Of a DNA stretch of 63,120 nucleotides, positions 27,394 through 36,204 are shown one piece after another. The DNA is from an uncultured Hyphomicrobiales bacterium (lineage in GTDB: Bacteria; Pseudomonadota; Alphaproteobacteria; Rhizobiales; Beijerinckiaceae). Location: NCBI GenBank assembly GCA_903931945.1, contig CAIZEI010000178.1, positions 1-63,120 of the forward strand, given 5' to 3'. The position numbers and the translations under genes were made by a program. Below the pieces are notes generated by a model, which was not told the origin of the DNA, ran no database searches, and was given only the letters and a program-made list of their open reading frames with translations. The first letter of the stretch is position 1. Every line of letters starts with the position of its first letter.

Positions 27394-29451
27394 TCATTCG
27401 CGCTCGAGCGCAACGACAGGATCGAGTTGGGCCGCGCTGCGCGCTGGCATGTACCCAAAGATCACGCCGATCAAACTCGATATGCAAAAAGCGCTGACGA
27501 TTGACGACATCGAATAGATGAAGGTGAAACTCGATCCGGCAAGCTTGAAGACTTCCCCGGCGACGAGCGCCGCAAGAATGCCAAGGATCCCCCCCACGAG
27601 ACAAACGATGACCGCCTCAGTCAGGAACTGTTGCAGGATATCGCTTCGTCTCGCGCCCACGGCCATACGCACGCCGATTTCCTTGACGCGCTCGGAAACG
27701 GACACGAGCATGATGTTCATGACTCCGATCCCCCCGACTACAAGCGAGATGATTGCAATCGCGGCGATCAGGAGCGTCAGCGTATCGGTCGTGGCGGTAA
27801 TCGTCTGGCGGATATCATCGTTGTTCATGATGAAAAAATCCAGCACGCCGTGCCGGGCGACGAGAAATTTCGTCGCCGCCTGTTCGGCAAGCGTGGAATC
27901 GGTATCGTCGGAGACAAGCAGCAGGATGCTGCGGAGCGTGCTGGAGCCTGTGAACCGCGCCTGAACGGTCGTATATGGCAGATAGACTGAGAGACTGGAA
28001 CTATTGCCGAACCCGGTGAGCTGCTTTTGCAAAACACCGACGATCGTCGCCGGGACCTTGCCAATCAGCATGACCTGACCGACCGGGCTCACTCTCGTAT
28101 TGGCGAACATTGCGGTGCGGGTATTGTCATCGATCACCACTTCCTGCGTCATATGTTTGACGCTATCGTCGGTGAAAGTCCGACCGGCCGCGAGCTTTGT
28201 TCCCTTGACCGAGAAATACCCGGCGCCGACCCCGTTGACTTGCGCGCTGAACTCGAGCGACCCCAACTGGAGGGTCGTCGATATGGTCACCGTCGGCGCA
28301 ACGCCTTCGACATAGGGTTGCCGCGCGATTTCGAGCGCATCTGACAACTTGAGAGTCTGCACCTTGCCCGATCGCAGGTCGCCGTAGTTGAGACCGGGAA
28401 AAATCTCCAGCGTGTTGGTGCCAAGGTTGGAAATGCCCGCCAGAACCTTTTCCCGCGAGCCTTCGCCGAGGGCCACCACAGCGACAACGGAAGCAATGCC
28501 AATGACGATGCCAAGCATTGTCAGAAAGGTGCGCAGGCCATGCGCGCGCATGGACAGAAGCGCCATCTTGAAGGCCTCGCCGAAGCGGTCGAACGCAGCC
28601 CGCCATGAATGCAGCTTGCCACGCGAAATAGTTGTCGGCGCCGCCGCCACCGCCTGATCTTGCGCGCTTGCAGTCCCGGCGGCATGGACGACAGGACGGT
28701 CCGAGACAATCCGGCCGTCCGAAATCTCGATGATGCGGTTGGCCCGGCTGGCTACCGCCATATCGTGAGTGACCAGAATGACCGTGCGCCCCTCCCGATT
28801 GAGCCCGGTCAGAATGGCGAGCACTTCTTCCCCGCTTGCGTGATCCAGCGCGCCGGTGGGCTCGTCAGCCAGAATGACATTGGCGTCGTTCATCAGGGCG
28901 CGGGCTATTGACACGCGTTGCTGCTGGCCTCCGGATAATTTGCCCGGTGGATATTGCAGCCGGTCAGCCATCCCCAGACGCGTCAGCAACATCGCCGCCC
29001 GCGCCTGGCGTTCAGCTGGCGCGACGCCGGAATAGATCGCGGGGACTTCGACGTTGCCGATCGACGTCAACTCCGACAACAGGTGATAGCGCTGGAAGAT
29101 GAAGCCGAAATGCTCGCGTCGCAATTCGGCCAGTTCGTCGGGATCAAGCGATGCGGTTTCGCGTCCTCCGATCCGATACCTGCCGGACGTGGCGCGATCG
29201 AGACAGCCGAGGATGTTCATCAACGTCGATTTTCCGGAGCCGGATGCGCCGATGATCGCAACCATTTCACCCGTGGATATCGACAAGGTGATATCTTGGA
29301 GGACAGTGACGAGGCCGTCCCCGGAGGGGAACGCCCGGGTGACACGGTCGAGGTCGATCAGCGGACTGCCGGTTTGAGGAGAGGGGCGCGGGGCGGCGAC
29401 CGGATCGGACGGCGCCACTGCCGGACGTTCCACGTCGACCATGGCGTTCAA
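27394..29451 (-). CDS. macB: MacB-type ABC transporter, ATPase-permease fusion
   Basis: 685 residues. N-terminal ATPase: Walker A GASGSGKST (68-76), signature LSGGQQQR near 165, Walker B VILADEPTGALD near 186. C-terminal MacB/FtsX permease: four membrane segments (about 310-335 and three after 560) and a large periplasmic domain between them. Works with a MacA adaptor and a TolC-like channel to drive export of macrolides, peptides or siderophores by a mechanotransmission mechanism. Overlaps the adaptor gene by ATGA. Residues 1-30 are a poorly conserved proline-rich lead. Confidence 0.9.
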   Translation of the reverse strand: MNAMVDVERPAVAPSDPVAAPRPSPQTGSPLIDLDRVTRAFPSGDGLVTVLQDITLSISTGEMVAIIGASGSGKSTLMNILGCLDRATSGRYRIGGRETASLDPDELAELRREHFGFIFQRYHLLSELTSIGNVEVPAIYSGVAPAERQARAAMLLTRLGMADRLQYPPGKLSGGQQQRVSIARALMNDANVILADEPTGALDHASGEEVLAILTGLNREGRTVILVTHDMAVASRANRIIEISDGRIVSDRPVVHAAGTASAQDQAVAAAPTTISRGKLHSWRAAFDRFGEAFKMALLSMRAHGLRTFLTMLGIVIGIASVVAVVALGEGSREKVLAGISNLGTNTLEIFPGLNYGDLRSGKVQTLKLSDALEIARQPYVEGVAPTVTISTTLQLGSLEFSAQVNGVGAGYFSVKGTKLAAGRTFTDDSVKHMTQEVVIDDNTRTAMFANTRVSPVGQVMLIGKVPATIVGVLQKQLTGFGNSSSLSVYLPYTTVQARFTGSSTLRSILLLVSDDTDSTLAEQAATKFLVARHGVLDFFIMNNDDIRQTITATTDTLTLLIAAIAIISLVVGGIGVMNIMLVSVSERVKEIGVRMAVGARRSDILQQFLTEAVIVCLVGGILGILAALVAGEVFKLAGSSFTFIYSMSSIVSAFCISSLIGVIFGYMPARSAAQLDPVVALERE

Positions 29452-30731
29452 AGTCCTCCGCCTGGCGACCGGCGTCCCCCGGTCGTGGACGCGGCCGGCG
29501 CGACGGTCGATACACGGTTGGAGACGACGCGCTCGCCCTCTGTCAGTCCCGTCAAAATTTCAATGCGAACCTTGTCATCGAGGCCGGTGGTGACCACGCG
29601 GCTGCTGATGACCTTCTTGGCGTCAACCACTTCGACGCTTCGCTTGCCCCCGGCGTCGGGATCCGACACAGCGGAGGACGGGATGGTCAGCGCATCCCTG
29701 GCGCTTCCCAGCACGATCCGGACCTGCGCGGTCATATAGGTCAGAAGTTTGCCGCCGGGATTGGGCACGTCAAAATTGCCGAAATAGTAGATCGCGAGAG
29801 ATGTCGTCGAAGACGTCGAACTGCTCGTCGTTGACGATGACGTGGCCGCAACGATGGTCGAATCCGACCGCAGCGCGTCTGGAGCGGGATCGATCGACAC
29901 AAGCTTGCTGTCCCAGCGATCGACGAGATCGCCGAGGATGGTGAAATACACGGGTTGACCAGGTTTCGTCGCCGTGACGTCGGCCTCCGATATTTGCGCG
30001 CGGACGGTCATCGTATCGACCTGGCCCATGATGACGATGGTTGGCGCAGTCTGGGAAGCGTTAACTGTTTGTCCCTCCTGCGTGACGACCAGCAGCACCG
30101 TGCCGTCGATCGGCGCCAGAATGCGGGTATAGGCAAGATTGACGTTGGCGGTATCGATGGCGATCCCGGCTTCAACAATTTGCGCCTGGAGCGAAACGAT
30201 CTGGAATTGGGTCGTCGCCACAAGCGCGTCGGCTTGCTGCAAAGCGTCCTTTGATGTCGCTTTGGCCGCCTCCGTGATCCTGGCGCGGTCGCGCGCGGCG
30301 GTCGCATAGGTCAATGTCGCCTGGGTTCCCTGGAGCAACGCCTGGAAGGTGTTCAGCGAGGCCCTGGCGGTCTTCAGGACATTCTGCTGGTTGACATCGT
30401 CGATCTGGGCGATCAGTTCGCCCTTTTTGAGGGTCTGACCGAGGGTGACCGTCATTGAAGTGAGGCGCCCCGACGCCTGCGCCCCGACGGCGACGAGCTT
30501 GACCGGTCGCAAGGTGCCTTGCGCGAGCACATCGACTTCAACGTCGGCCCGCTCCACCGGCGCTGTCAGGATGCCCGCCAGTGGATCACGGGTCATATAG
30601 TCCCAAACGACCCACGCGCCAGATGCGACCGCGACGGCAGCCACGGCGGCGGCCGCCTTTGCGCCAGCGGCGAACCGCTTTCGCGCAGGCGGCGCTCCGG
30701 TCGTCGGCGGCAGGGAGACCGGAGCGTTCAT
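29448..30731 (-). CDS. macA: MacA-like periplasmic adaptor (HlyD family)
   Basis: 427 residues with one N-terminal membrane anchor (about 24-46). A lipoyl-type half appears in VAVGAQASGRLTSM, followed by a helical hairpin (LLQGTQATLTYATAARDRARITEAAK), the second lipoyl half (RILAPIDGTVLLV) and beta-barrel and membrane-proximal domains ending in GLTEGERVVSN. Bridges MacB and an outer-membrane channel. A Ser/Thr-rich stretch near 285-300 (SSSTTSSSTSSTTS) interrupts the barrel region and looks like an insertion. Coupled on both sides by ATGA overlaps. Confidence 0.88.
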   Translation of the reverse strand: MNAPVSLPPTTGAPPARKRFAAGAKAAAAVAAVAVASGAWVVWDYMTRDPLAGILTAPVERADVEVDVLAQGTLRPVKLVAVGAQASGRLTSMTVTLGQTLKKGELIAQIDDVNQQNVLKTARASLNTFQALLQGTQATLTYATAARDRARITEAAKATSKDALQQADALVATTQFQIVSLQAQIVEAGIAIDTANVNLAYTRILAPIDGTVLLVVTQEGQTVNASQTAPTIVIMGQVDTMTVRAQISEADVTATKPGQPVYFTILGDLVDRWDSKLVSIDPAPDALRSDSTIVAATSSSTTSSSTSSTTSLAIYYFGNFDVPNPGGKLLTYMTAQVRIVLGSARDALTIPSSAVSDPDAGGKRSVEVVDAKKVISSRVVTTGLDDKVRIEILTGLTEGERVVSNRVSTVAPAASTTGGRRSPGGGL

Positions 30732-32233
30732 TGCGCCTCCACCAGGTGCGGCCCCGTATTGGCGTCCAGGACTAACGGATGGTCGACGTCGACGGGATCA
30801 TCCCATCCGCCGCCCAGCGCCTTGGCCAGCGCAATGGCGTCGATCGAAATCAGTATGCGGCTCTGGATCAGGGCGTCCTCGGCCGAATAAAGCGAGCGCT
30901 CTGCGTCAAGCACACTGAGAAACGCCACGGCGCCGGCCTGCCAGAGTTTTTTGGAAAGTTGGTCTGCCTGGCGATAGGAGCCCGCCGATTTTCCAAGCTG
31001 GTGCATACGGATCCGCTCCTGCGACAACAGAACGAGAGAGTTTTCAACCTCCTCCATCGCGGTCAGCACGAGCGACTGGAGCGCAAGCCGGGTTTCATCC
31101 CGTTGGGCGCCCGCGACATCGACGGCGGCCACAAGCTGGCCGCCAGCAAAGATCGGCACGGTCAAGGACGGGCCCCAGGACCAGCCAATCGTGAAGCCTT
31201 TGCCGAGGTCGCCGATCCGGGATGCGGAAGTCGCAATCGATCCGGTGAGGCTGACGCTCGGGTAAAGCGCGGCGTCGGCGACGCCAATTCTTGCCGTTGC
31301 CTGAGCAAGCTGGCGTTCCGCCATGGCGATATCAGGACGGCGGGATAAAAGATCGGCGGGCAGTCCCGGTCGCAACCGGTCATGCGGCTGAGGCAGCGGA
31401 GCCCCACGGCGCAACCGCGCCAATAGCGCGCCCGGCTCGCGACCAAGCAGAATTCCCAGCCGGTGGATCGAAAGCGCGCGGGATTGCTCGAGCTGTGGAA
31501 CAACCGCTTCCGTCGAAGCCGCCAGCGCGGTTGCGTTTGCGAGGTCGAGTTCGGAACTGGAGCCCGCCTCGAACATCGATTTCGTCAACCCTGCTGTTTG
31601 ACGTTGCGAGGCTGCGGTCTGGCTGGCGAGCGAGATGCGCGCCTCGGCGCCGCGCATTTCGATATAATTGGTGTTCACATCGCCGATGAGCGTCAAGAGC
31701 GTCGCCCGCAGACCGGCGTCCGCCGCCTCGACGCCACGCGTCGCCGCCTCCACGGCGCGCCGCTGGCCACCGAACAGATCGAGCTCCCATGAGGCGTCGA
31801 ACCCCGCCCGAAACAGCCATGCGGGGGGGGCTGCGCCCTTGCCAGGCAATTTCGTCTCGATCGCCGAGGCGTCGCCATAAACGACGGGAAAAAGTCCACC
31901 GACGGCAACCAGACGGGTCGCGCGCGCCTCACGAATTCGCGCCGCTGCAGCGGAAACGTCAAGATTGCCGGCGACAGCCTCATCGATCAACCGGTCCAGG
32001 ACGGGATCGTGGAACGTCTTCCACCAGTGGCCGAGATCGGTGGGGGGCTTCACTGGTCTGGTCGCCTCCGCATATCGCGCCGGGACGGCAAGACCGGCGC
32101 TGACATAATCGGGCCCGACCGAACAGGCCGAAAATCCGCCGCAGGCAACTGCAATCCGCAGGATTGGCGCTTGCAAAAGGCGACGCGCCGACGCAGACGG
32201 CGCACTCGTGGTCCAACTTTCACAGAACGTCAT
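30728..32233 (-). CDS. NodT-family outer-membrane efflux lipoprotein (TolC-like)
   Basis: About 501 residues. A hydrophobic lead ends in a lipobox-like FSAC before SVGPDYV, the usual start of the mature NodT family. Two outer-membrane-efflux repeats follow, with markers WWKTFHDPVLDRLIDEA, RADLLSRRPDIAMAERQLAQA-type text near 300 and GWDDPVD at the end. The ATG at 32233 is preferred over an ATG 33 bp upstream because it follows CGGA and gives a shorter lead. Third component of the MacA-MacB export channel; first gene of the operon. Confidence 0.85.
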   Translation of the reverse strand: MTFCESWTTSAPSASARRLLQAPILRIAVACGGFSACSVGPDYVSAGLAVPARYAEATRPVKPPTDLGHWWKTFHDPVLDRLIDEAVAGNLDVSAAAARIREARATRLVAVGGLFPVVYGDASAIETKLPGKGAAPPAWLFRAGFDASWELDLFGGQRRAVEAATRGVEAADAGLRATLLTLIGDVNTNYIEMRGAEARISLASQTAASQRQTAGLTKSMFEAGSSSELDLANATALAASTEAVVPQLEQSRALSIHRLGILLGREPGALLARLRRGAPLPQPHDRLRPGLPADLLSRRPDIAMAERQLAQATARIGVADAALYPSVSLTGSIATSASRIGDLGKGFTIGWSWGPSLTVPIFAGGQLVAAVDVAGAQRDETRLALQSLVLTAMEEVENSLVLLSQERIRMHQLGKSAGSYRQADQLSKKLWQAGAVAFLSVLDAERSLYSAEDALIQSRILISIDAIALAKALGGGWDDPVDVDHPLVLDANTGPHLVEAQ

Positions 32234-32772
32234 TCCGATTGGCTCTTGCCCCAGCATTTTGCGCAAGCCAGAGTATCATCGGCGTCGAGATGCCTTGCAG
32301 GCTCGGAATATACTCAGCCACGCCCTGGACACGCCGGGGCGAGGTTCCGATGCGCGACGACAGGCGCTTGAAGCCTCGAGCTCTATTTTTGGCGCGTGCA
32401 GCGGCGCGAACACGCGACCTTTCAGGTCTTTCAAACTCCCGCTGCGGTCGCCGCTGAGGGGCATTCCAGGGTCGCTGCCCGCCATAGCTATCGAAATCGC
32501 GATCGCGAGTTGTTCGATCTGAACTCCGCATCGCTCCGGCGCGTCGATGAGGGGTCCGCCATCCGGCCGGCCAGGCGCCACGGAATTCGATCAATGCGAT
32601 TGATCGCATGCGAAGGTCGGTCATTCCATCAAGCGCTCGATGGCGATCCGCTGTCAGTCCGCTTTGCCCACTGGAAGCTTGCAATGCGTTCACGCCGATT
32701 GGCGCTCAATCGTTAAGCCTTTGTTTATGGCGATTGCCTAAAGTTGGTTACCGTCTTGATTGTGAGTGCGCC
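32234..32772. promoter_or_regulatory. Divergent intergenic region (efflux operon / small secreted protein)
   Basis: About 540 bp without a supported gene. It must carry promoters for the efflux operon (minus) and the small secreted protein (plus). At 32713-32727 there is TTAA, seven bases, TTTA, one mismatch from the CtrA consensus TTAA-N7-TTAA, just 46 bp before the secreted-protein start. A frame beginning at 32608 runs into the secreted protein but its first 55 codons lack coding character. Confidence 0.4.
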
Positions 32773-33138
32773 ATGCTTCTGTCGTGCGAAGCCAAAATGT
32801 TTGCTGGTCGTATCTTGCTGCCGCTTGGCGCGGGCCTCATCATGTTGTCGTATTTGATGAAAACGCCGGCTCAGGCGCAGACGTTTCCTCCAGCGTCGAC
32901 CTCGCCTCCGACGATTACCTTTGTTGTCAGCGTGAATGAGGGCTACGGCGTCATGGAATGCCTGATCGACGGCATTGCGTGTGGACAGGTAGTCGCGGAT
33001 TCATTTTGCGAATCGCGGGGAAAAGGAACTTCGGTCGCCTTCGGACTGGCGTCCGATATTACCGGCTCAACGCAGGCTTCCAGTCCGGTCCCGGTGAAAA
33101 TTTCTCCCGGCGACGTCATCATCACCTGTCGTGAATGA
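32773..33138 (+). CDS. Small secreted protein of unknown function with four mature cysteines
   Basis: 121 residues from the ATG at 32773. A long signal peptide (hydrophobic core about residues 10-27) ends near PAQAQT. The mature part, about 85 residues, has cysteines in MECLIDG, IACGQ, SFCESRG and ITCRE, which could form two disulfides. The pattern is reminiscent of conserved uncharacterised exported proteins of Hyphomicrobiales. I cannot assign a function. Upstream frame extension to 32608 is rejected because it would bury the signal peptide. Confidence 0.65.
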   Translation: MLLSCEAKMFAGRILLPLGAGLIMLSYLMKTPAQAQTFPPASTSPPTITFVVSVNEGYGVMECLIDGIACGQVVADSFCESRGKGTSVAFGLASDITGSTQASSPVPVKISPGDVIITCRE

Positions 33139-33377
33139 GGCACGGACCAAAACGCGGTCCCCGTTCGGTCTGGTCTGGCGCAGGGTCAGGCGCCAGTGAC
33201 ATCCAGTCCGCGGCATCCATGAGATGTTGGCCCCGGTCGGTTCGCGCTTGATTCTGCTCGACGAGCCGTCCGATCGGCCGCCTGGACCGCCGCCGGTTCG
33301 GCCTTGTGTCCGCTTTCCTGTACAAATTGAGATTGTCAGGCAGACGTGCTTTACCCAGTCTGGAGCAAGGGGCAAAC

Positions 33378-34193
33378 ATGATTCTGGCGACCTGGAATAT
33401 CAATTCTGTGCGGTTGCGAATGCCGCTGGTTGAAAAATTCTGTCTTGAATACAAGCCGGATGTGCTTTGCCTGCAAGAGACAAAATGCCGTGACGCCGAG
33501 TTCCCGTCGGCCGATTTCAGGCGTCTCGGCTACGAACATCTCGCGATCAATGGCCAGAAGGGGTATCACGGCGTCTGCATCGCCTCGCGTTTTCCGATTG
33601 CGAATGTCGTCGCGCGCGCGTTTTGCGGCATGGGCGATTCCCGTCACGTCGCTGTGACGCTCGCCGGTCAGGGCAGAGTCCGGCAGCCCGTCACAATCCA
33701 TAATTTCTATGTGCCGGCGGGCGGCGATGAGCCTGATGTCGAAATCAATCCGAAATTCGGCCACAAGCTCTCTTTTCTCGATGAGATGGCGGGCTGGATG
33801 GCGGATGAGAACGTCGCTGCGACCCGCTCTGTCATGGTGGGCGATCTGAATATTGCGCCGCTTGAGACCGATGTCTGGAACCACAAGGCGCTCCTGAAAA
33901 TTGTCAGTCATACGCCCGTTGAGGTCGCGCGCCTGGGCAAGGTGATGGCCTCCGGTCCCTGGATCGATATTGTCCGCCAGCATGTCGATCCCAAAGAGAA
34001 GCTTTACTCCTGGTGGAGTTACCGGTCCGCTGAATGGTCAAAGGCCGATAAGGGCCGCCGCCTCGACCATATCTGGACGAGCGACGATCTGGCCGGAAAA
34101 GTCTCGCAGATCAAAATCGTGCGCGACGCGAGGGGCTGGGAGCGTCCATCCGATCACGTGCCTGTCATCGCCTGGTTCGATCTTGAATCGTGA
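33378..34193 (+). CDS. xth: Exodeoxyribonuclease III (AP endonuclease)
   Basis: 271 residues from the ATG at 33378 behind AAGGGG. EEP-fold markers are all present: ATWNINSVRLR at the N-terminus, CLQETKC (catalytic Glu) near 34, VMVGDLNIAP near 150, WWSYR near 215, GRRLDHIWTS near 230 and SDHVPVIAWF (catalytic Asp-His) at the end. Repairs abasic sites and 3'-blocked ends. The C-terminus has the usual length for the XthA/ExoA group. Convergent with the cNMP-binding protein gene, 16 bp apart. Confidence 0.94.
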   Translation: MILATWNINSVRLRMPLVEKFCLEYKPDVLCLQETKCRDAEFPSADFRRLGYEHLAINGQKGYHGVCIASRFPIANVVARAFCGMGDSRHVAVTLAGQGRVRQPVTIHNFYVPAGGDEPDVEINPKFGHKLSFLDEMAGWMADENVAATRSVMVGDLNIAPLETDVWNHKALLKIVSHTPVEVARLGKVMASGPWIDIVRQHVDPKEKLYSWWSYRSAEWSKADKGRRLDHIWTSDDLAGKVSQIKIVRDARGWERPSDHVPVIAWFDLES

Positions 34194-34209
34194 AAATCGC
34201 CGGCCCGTG

Positions 34210-34659
34210 TCAGGACCCGAGCTTTTGCCCGGTTTCCGACAGCGCTTTGGAATAATCGAGCAGCCTCGATTCAATCCATGCGCGCGCCTTGCGGGCGCTG
34301 CGCGGGTGTTCTTTCAGCACGCTCTGGAATAGCTGGCGCGAAATAAACAGCACGGTCGAGGGCGCGCGCGCCGTCAGCGAGCCGGGACGTGTGGTGTCCG
34401 TGATCAGGGCGAGTTCGCCGATGAGCGCTGGCGGGACAATGATCTGCGCGCGGGCGGAGAGGCCAACAGGCTGAAATTCCAGAGATCCGTTCAGCAGCAT
34501 ATATCCGCCGTCCGAGGCCTCGCCAGCGCGAAACACAACGTCGCCATTGCGCAACATGAATGATTTGGCGGTCACTGCGAGCGCGCGGCGAGCCTCATAG
34601 TCCAGCGCAGCCAGAAGTGGGATGCGAGCAAAATCCGCCAGGTCCTGTTCGATCTTCAT
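34210..34659 (-). CDS. Single-domain cyclic-nucleotide-binding protein
   Basis: 149 residues consisting of one CRP-like cNMP-binding beta barrel (FRAGEASDGGYMLLNGSLEF, PPALIGELALI). There is no C-terminal DNA-binding helix-turn-helix, so it is not a CRP/FNR regulator by itself; the C-terminal helix is basic. It lies 18 bp downstream of an OmpR-type regulator on the same strand and is presumably co-transcribed. It could be a ligand-responsive partner of that regulator; the ligand is unknown. Confidence 0.85.
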   Translation of the reverse strand: MKIEQDLADFARIPLLAALDYEARRALAVTAKSFMLRNGDVVFRAGEASDGGYMLLNGSLEFQPVGLSARAQIIVPPALIGELALITDTTRPGSLTARAPSTVLFISRQLFQSVLKEHPRSARKARAWIESRLLDYSKALSETGQKLGS

Positions 34660-34677
34660 AGGATATCCGCCCGGATT

Positions 34678-35364
34678 TCAGGGAATCAGACGATAGCCGC
34701 CGGGCTCCGTCACCAGGAGGCGCGCGCCTGCAGGGTCATCTTCAATTTTCTGACGCAGACGGTAAATATGCGTTTCCAGCGTGTGGGTCGTGACATTGGC
34801 GTTATAGCCCCAGACCTCCTGCAAGAGGATGTCCCGATTCACCACTTCGGAGCCAGCGCGATAAAGAAACTTGATGATGGCGGTTTCTTTCTCGGTCAGC
34901 CGGATTTTCTGGCCTTTTTCATCGACCAGCAGTTTCGATCCGGGCTTGAATGCATATCGCCCGACCTGAAACACCGCGTCATTGCTCGCAACGTGCTGGC
35001 GCATATGGGCGCGGATGCGCGCCAGCAGCACGGCAAAGCGGAAGGGTTTGCAGATATAATCGTTTGCGCCGGAATCCAGTCCAAGAACGATATCCGTATC
35101 GCTTGTCTGTCCGGTCAGCATGATGACAGGATTCTTGAATCCATTCTTGCGCAGGATTTTGACGGCCTCACGGCCATCCATATCAGGCAGTCCGACATCC
35201 ATGATGACCATATCGGGGCTTCCAGCGCGCACAGCCGACAGGGCCGCCGTCGCATTGTCCAGTTCCGTGACCGAAAACTCTTCCAGCGGCGCGAATTGCT
35301 CTGCAAGCGTGCGCCTCAATTCGTCGTCATCGTCGACGATCAGAATGCTGCGGATTTGACTCAT
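34678..35364 (-). CDS. OmpR/PhoB-family response regulator
   Basis: 228 residues. Receiver domain with the acidic pocket (DDDDE, 11-15), phospho-acceptor in VIMDVGLPDMDG near 56, the Thr/Lys switch residues in MLTGQTS and CKPFR. Winged-helix output domain (about 130-228) with LTEKETAIIKFLYR and VTTHTLETHIYRLRQKI, and GYRLIP at the end. No histidine kinase gene is adjacent. The gene order with the cNMP protein and L,D-transpeptidase is, as far as I recall, conserved in Hyphomicrobiales, suggesting a cell-envelope or cell-cycle role. Confidence 0.9.
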   Translation of the reverse strand: MSQIRSILIVDDDDELRRTLAEQFAPLEEFSVTELDNATAALSAVRAGSPDMVIMDVGLPDMDGREAVKILRKNGFKNPVIMLTGQTSDTDIVLGLDSGANDYICKPFRFAVLLARIRAHMRQHVASNDAVFQVGRYAFKPGSKLLVDEKGQKIRLTEKETAIIKFLYRAGSEVVNRDILLQEVWGYNANVTTHTLETHIYRLRQKIEDDPAGARLLVTEPGGYRLIP

Positions 35365-35430
35365 TTTGCGATCACGGTTCAGTTGGCGCGAGGTCAGCGG
35401 CGGGCGGCGCGTGGGCGGGGAACTTAGGCT

Positions 35431-36204
35431 TTGATACGTCAGAGGTCAAAAGCGAAGGGCGCCAGACGGCGGCCGATCCGCCCAATCGTTGGCAAGCGCT
35501 TCTATTCCCGGGCTTCCGTCAACAGCCTCGTGCGCCATTGCGATGTCTATAGGGAGGCGGCAAACAGCTCTCGCGGTCGCCTCAGACTCGGCGCAGTCTA
35601 TGTGCCCTGCGCGCTTGGCCGCGCCGGGATACAGTCGCAAAAGAAGGAGGGCGATGGCGCGACCCCCTTCGGGACCTTTGGCATGATTGGCCTGTTGATG
35701 CGCCGCGCCCGTTTTGCGGTTCGCGCGCCGGGCAGGCCCGTTGCGCCGATTCGATCCAGCGATGGCTGGTGCGACGATCCTGCATCGGGCGCCTATAACC
35801 GCCGGGTTCGTCTGCCGCACCGCGCCGGGTGTGAGAAACTGTGGCGCGATGACGGACTTTATGACGTCATTTTGGTTCTCGATTACAATCTCGCGCCCCG
35901 CCGCAAGGGCAGGGGCAGCGCGATATTCTTCCATCTCGCGCGGTCAGGCTTTGAGGCCACCGAGGGATGCGTCGCCATTTCGGCAAGCGACATGCGCCGC
36001 CTGTTGCCCCGCCTGTCGCCGTCGGCGCGTCTTGCCATTCACTTACCCGGCGGGGGTTGCGCGCGACCCGAAGATCGCCGACCCCACCCGGACATGGGTC
36101 GCGCCGCACTGGATGGCCAGTTCAAAATCCGCGCTCATGCCCATCGACAGGCCGGCAAGGCCATTGCGTCTTGCAATGGACGCCAGAAGCGCAAAATGCG
36201 GTGA
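35431..36204 (+). CDS. L,D-transpeptidase / YkuD-domain protein
   Basis: Up to 257 residues. VPCALGRAGI, KEGDGATPFGTFGM and the catalytic segment FFHLARSGFEATEGCVAIS (His and Cys) identify a YkuD domain of the short, signal-less type. These domains crosslink or trim peptidoglycan through 3-3 bonds. The TTG start at 35431 gives a long arginine-rich lead; a GTG at 35530 lies immediately before the domain and may be the true start. The last 50 codons run antisense over yggS and are low-complexity and arginine-rich, so the frame may simply have lost its normal stop. Confidence 0.75.
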   Translation: MIRQRSKAKGARRRPIRPIVGKRFYSRASVNSLVRHCDVYREAANSSRGRLRLGAVYVPCALGRAGIQSQKKEGDGATPFGTFGMIGLLMRRARFAVRAPGRPVAPIRSSDGWCDDPASGAYNRRVRLPHRAGCEKLWRDDGLYDVILVLDYNLAPRRKGRGSAIFFHLARSGFEATEGCVAISASDMRRLLPRLSPSARLAIHLPGGGCARPEDRRPHPDMGRAALDGQFKIRAHAHRQAGKAIASCNGRQKRKMR

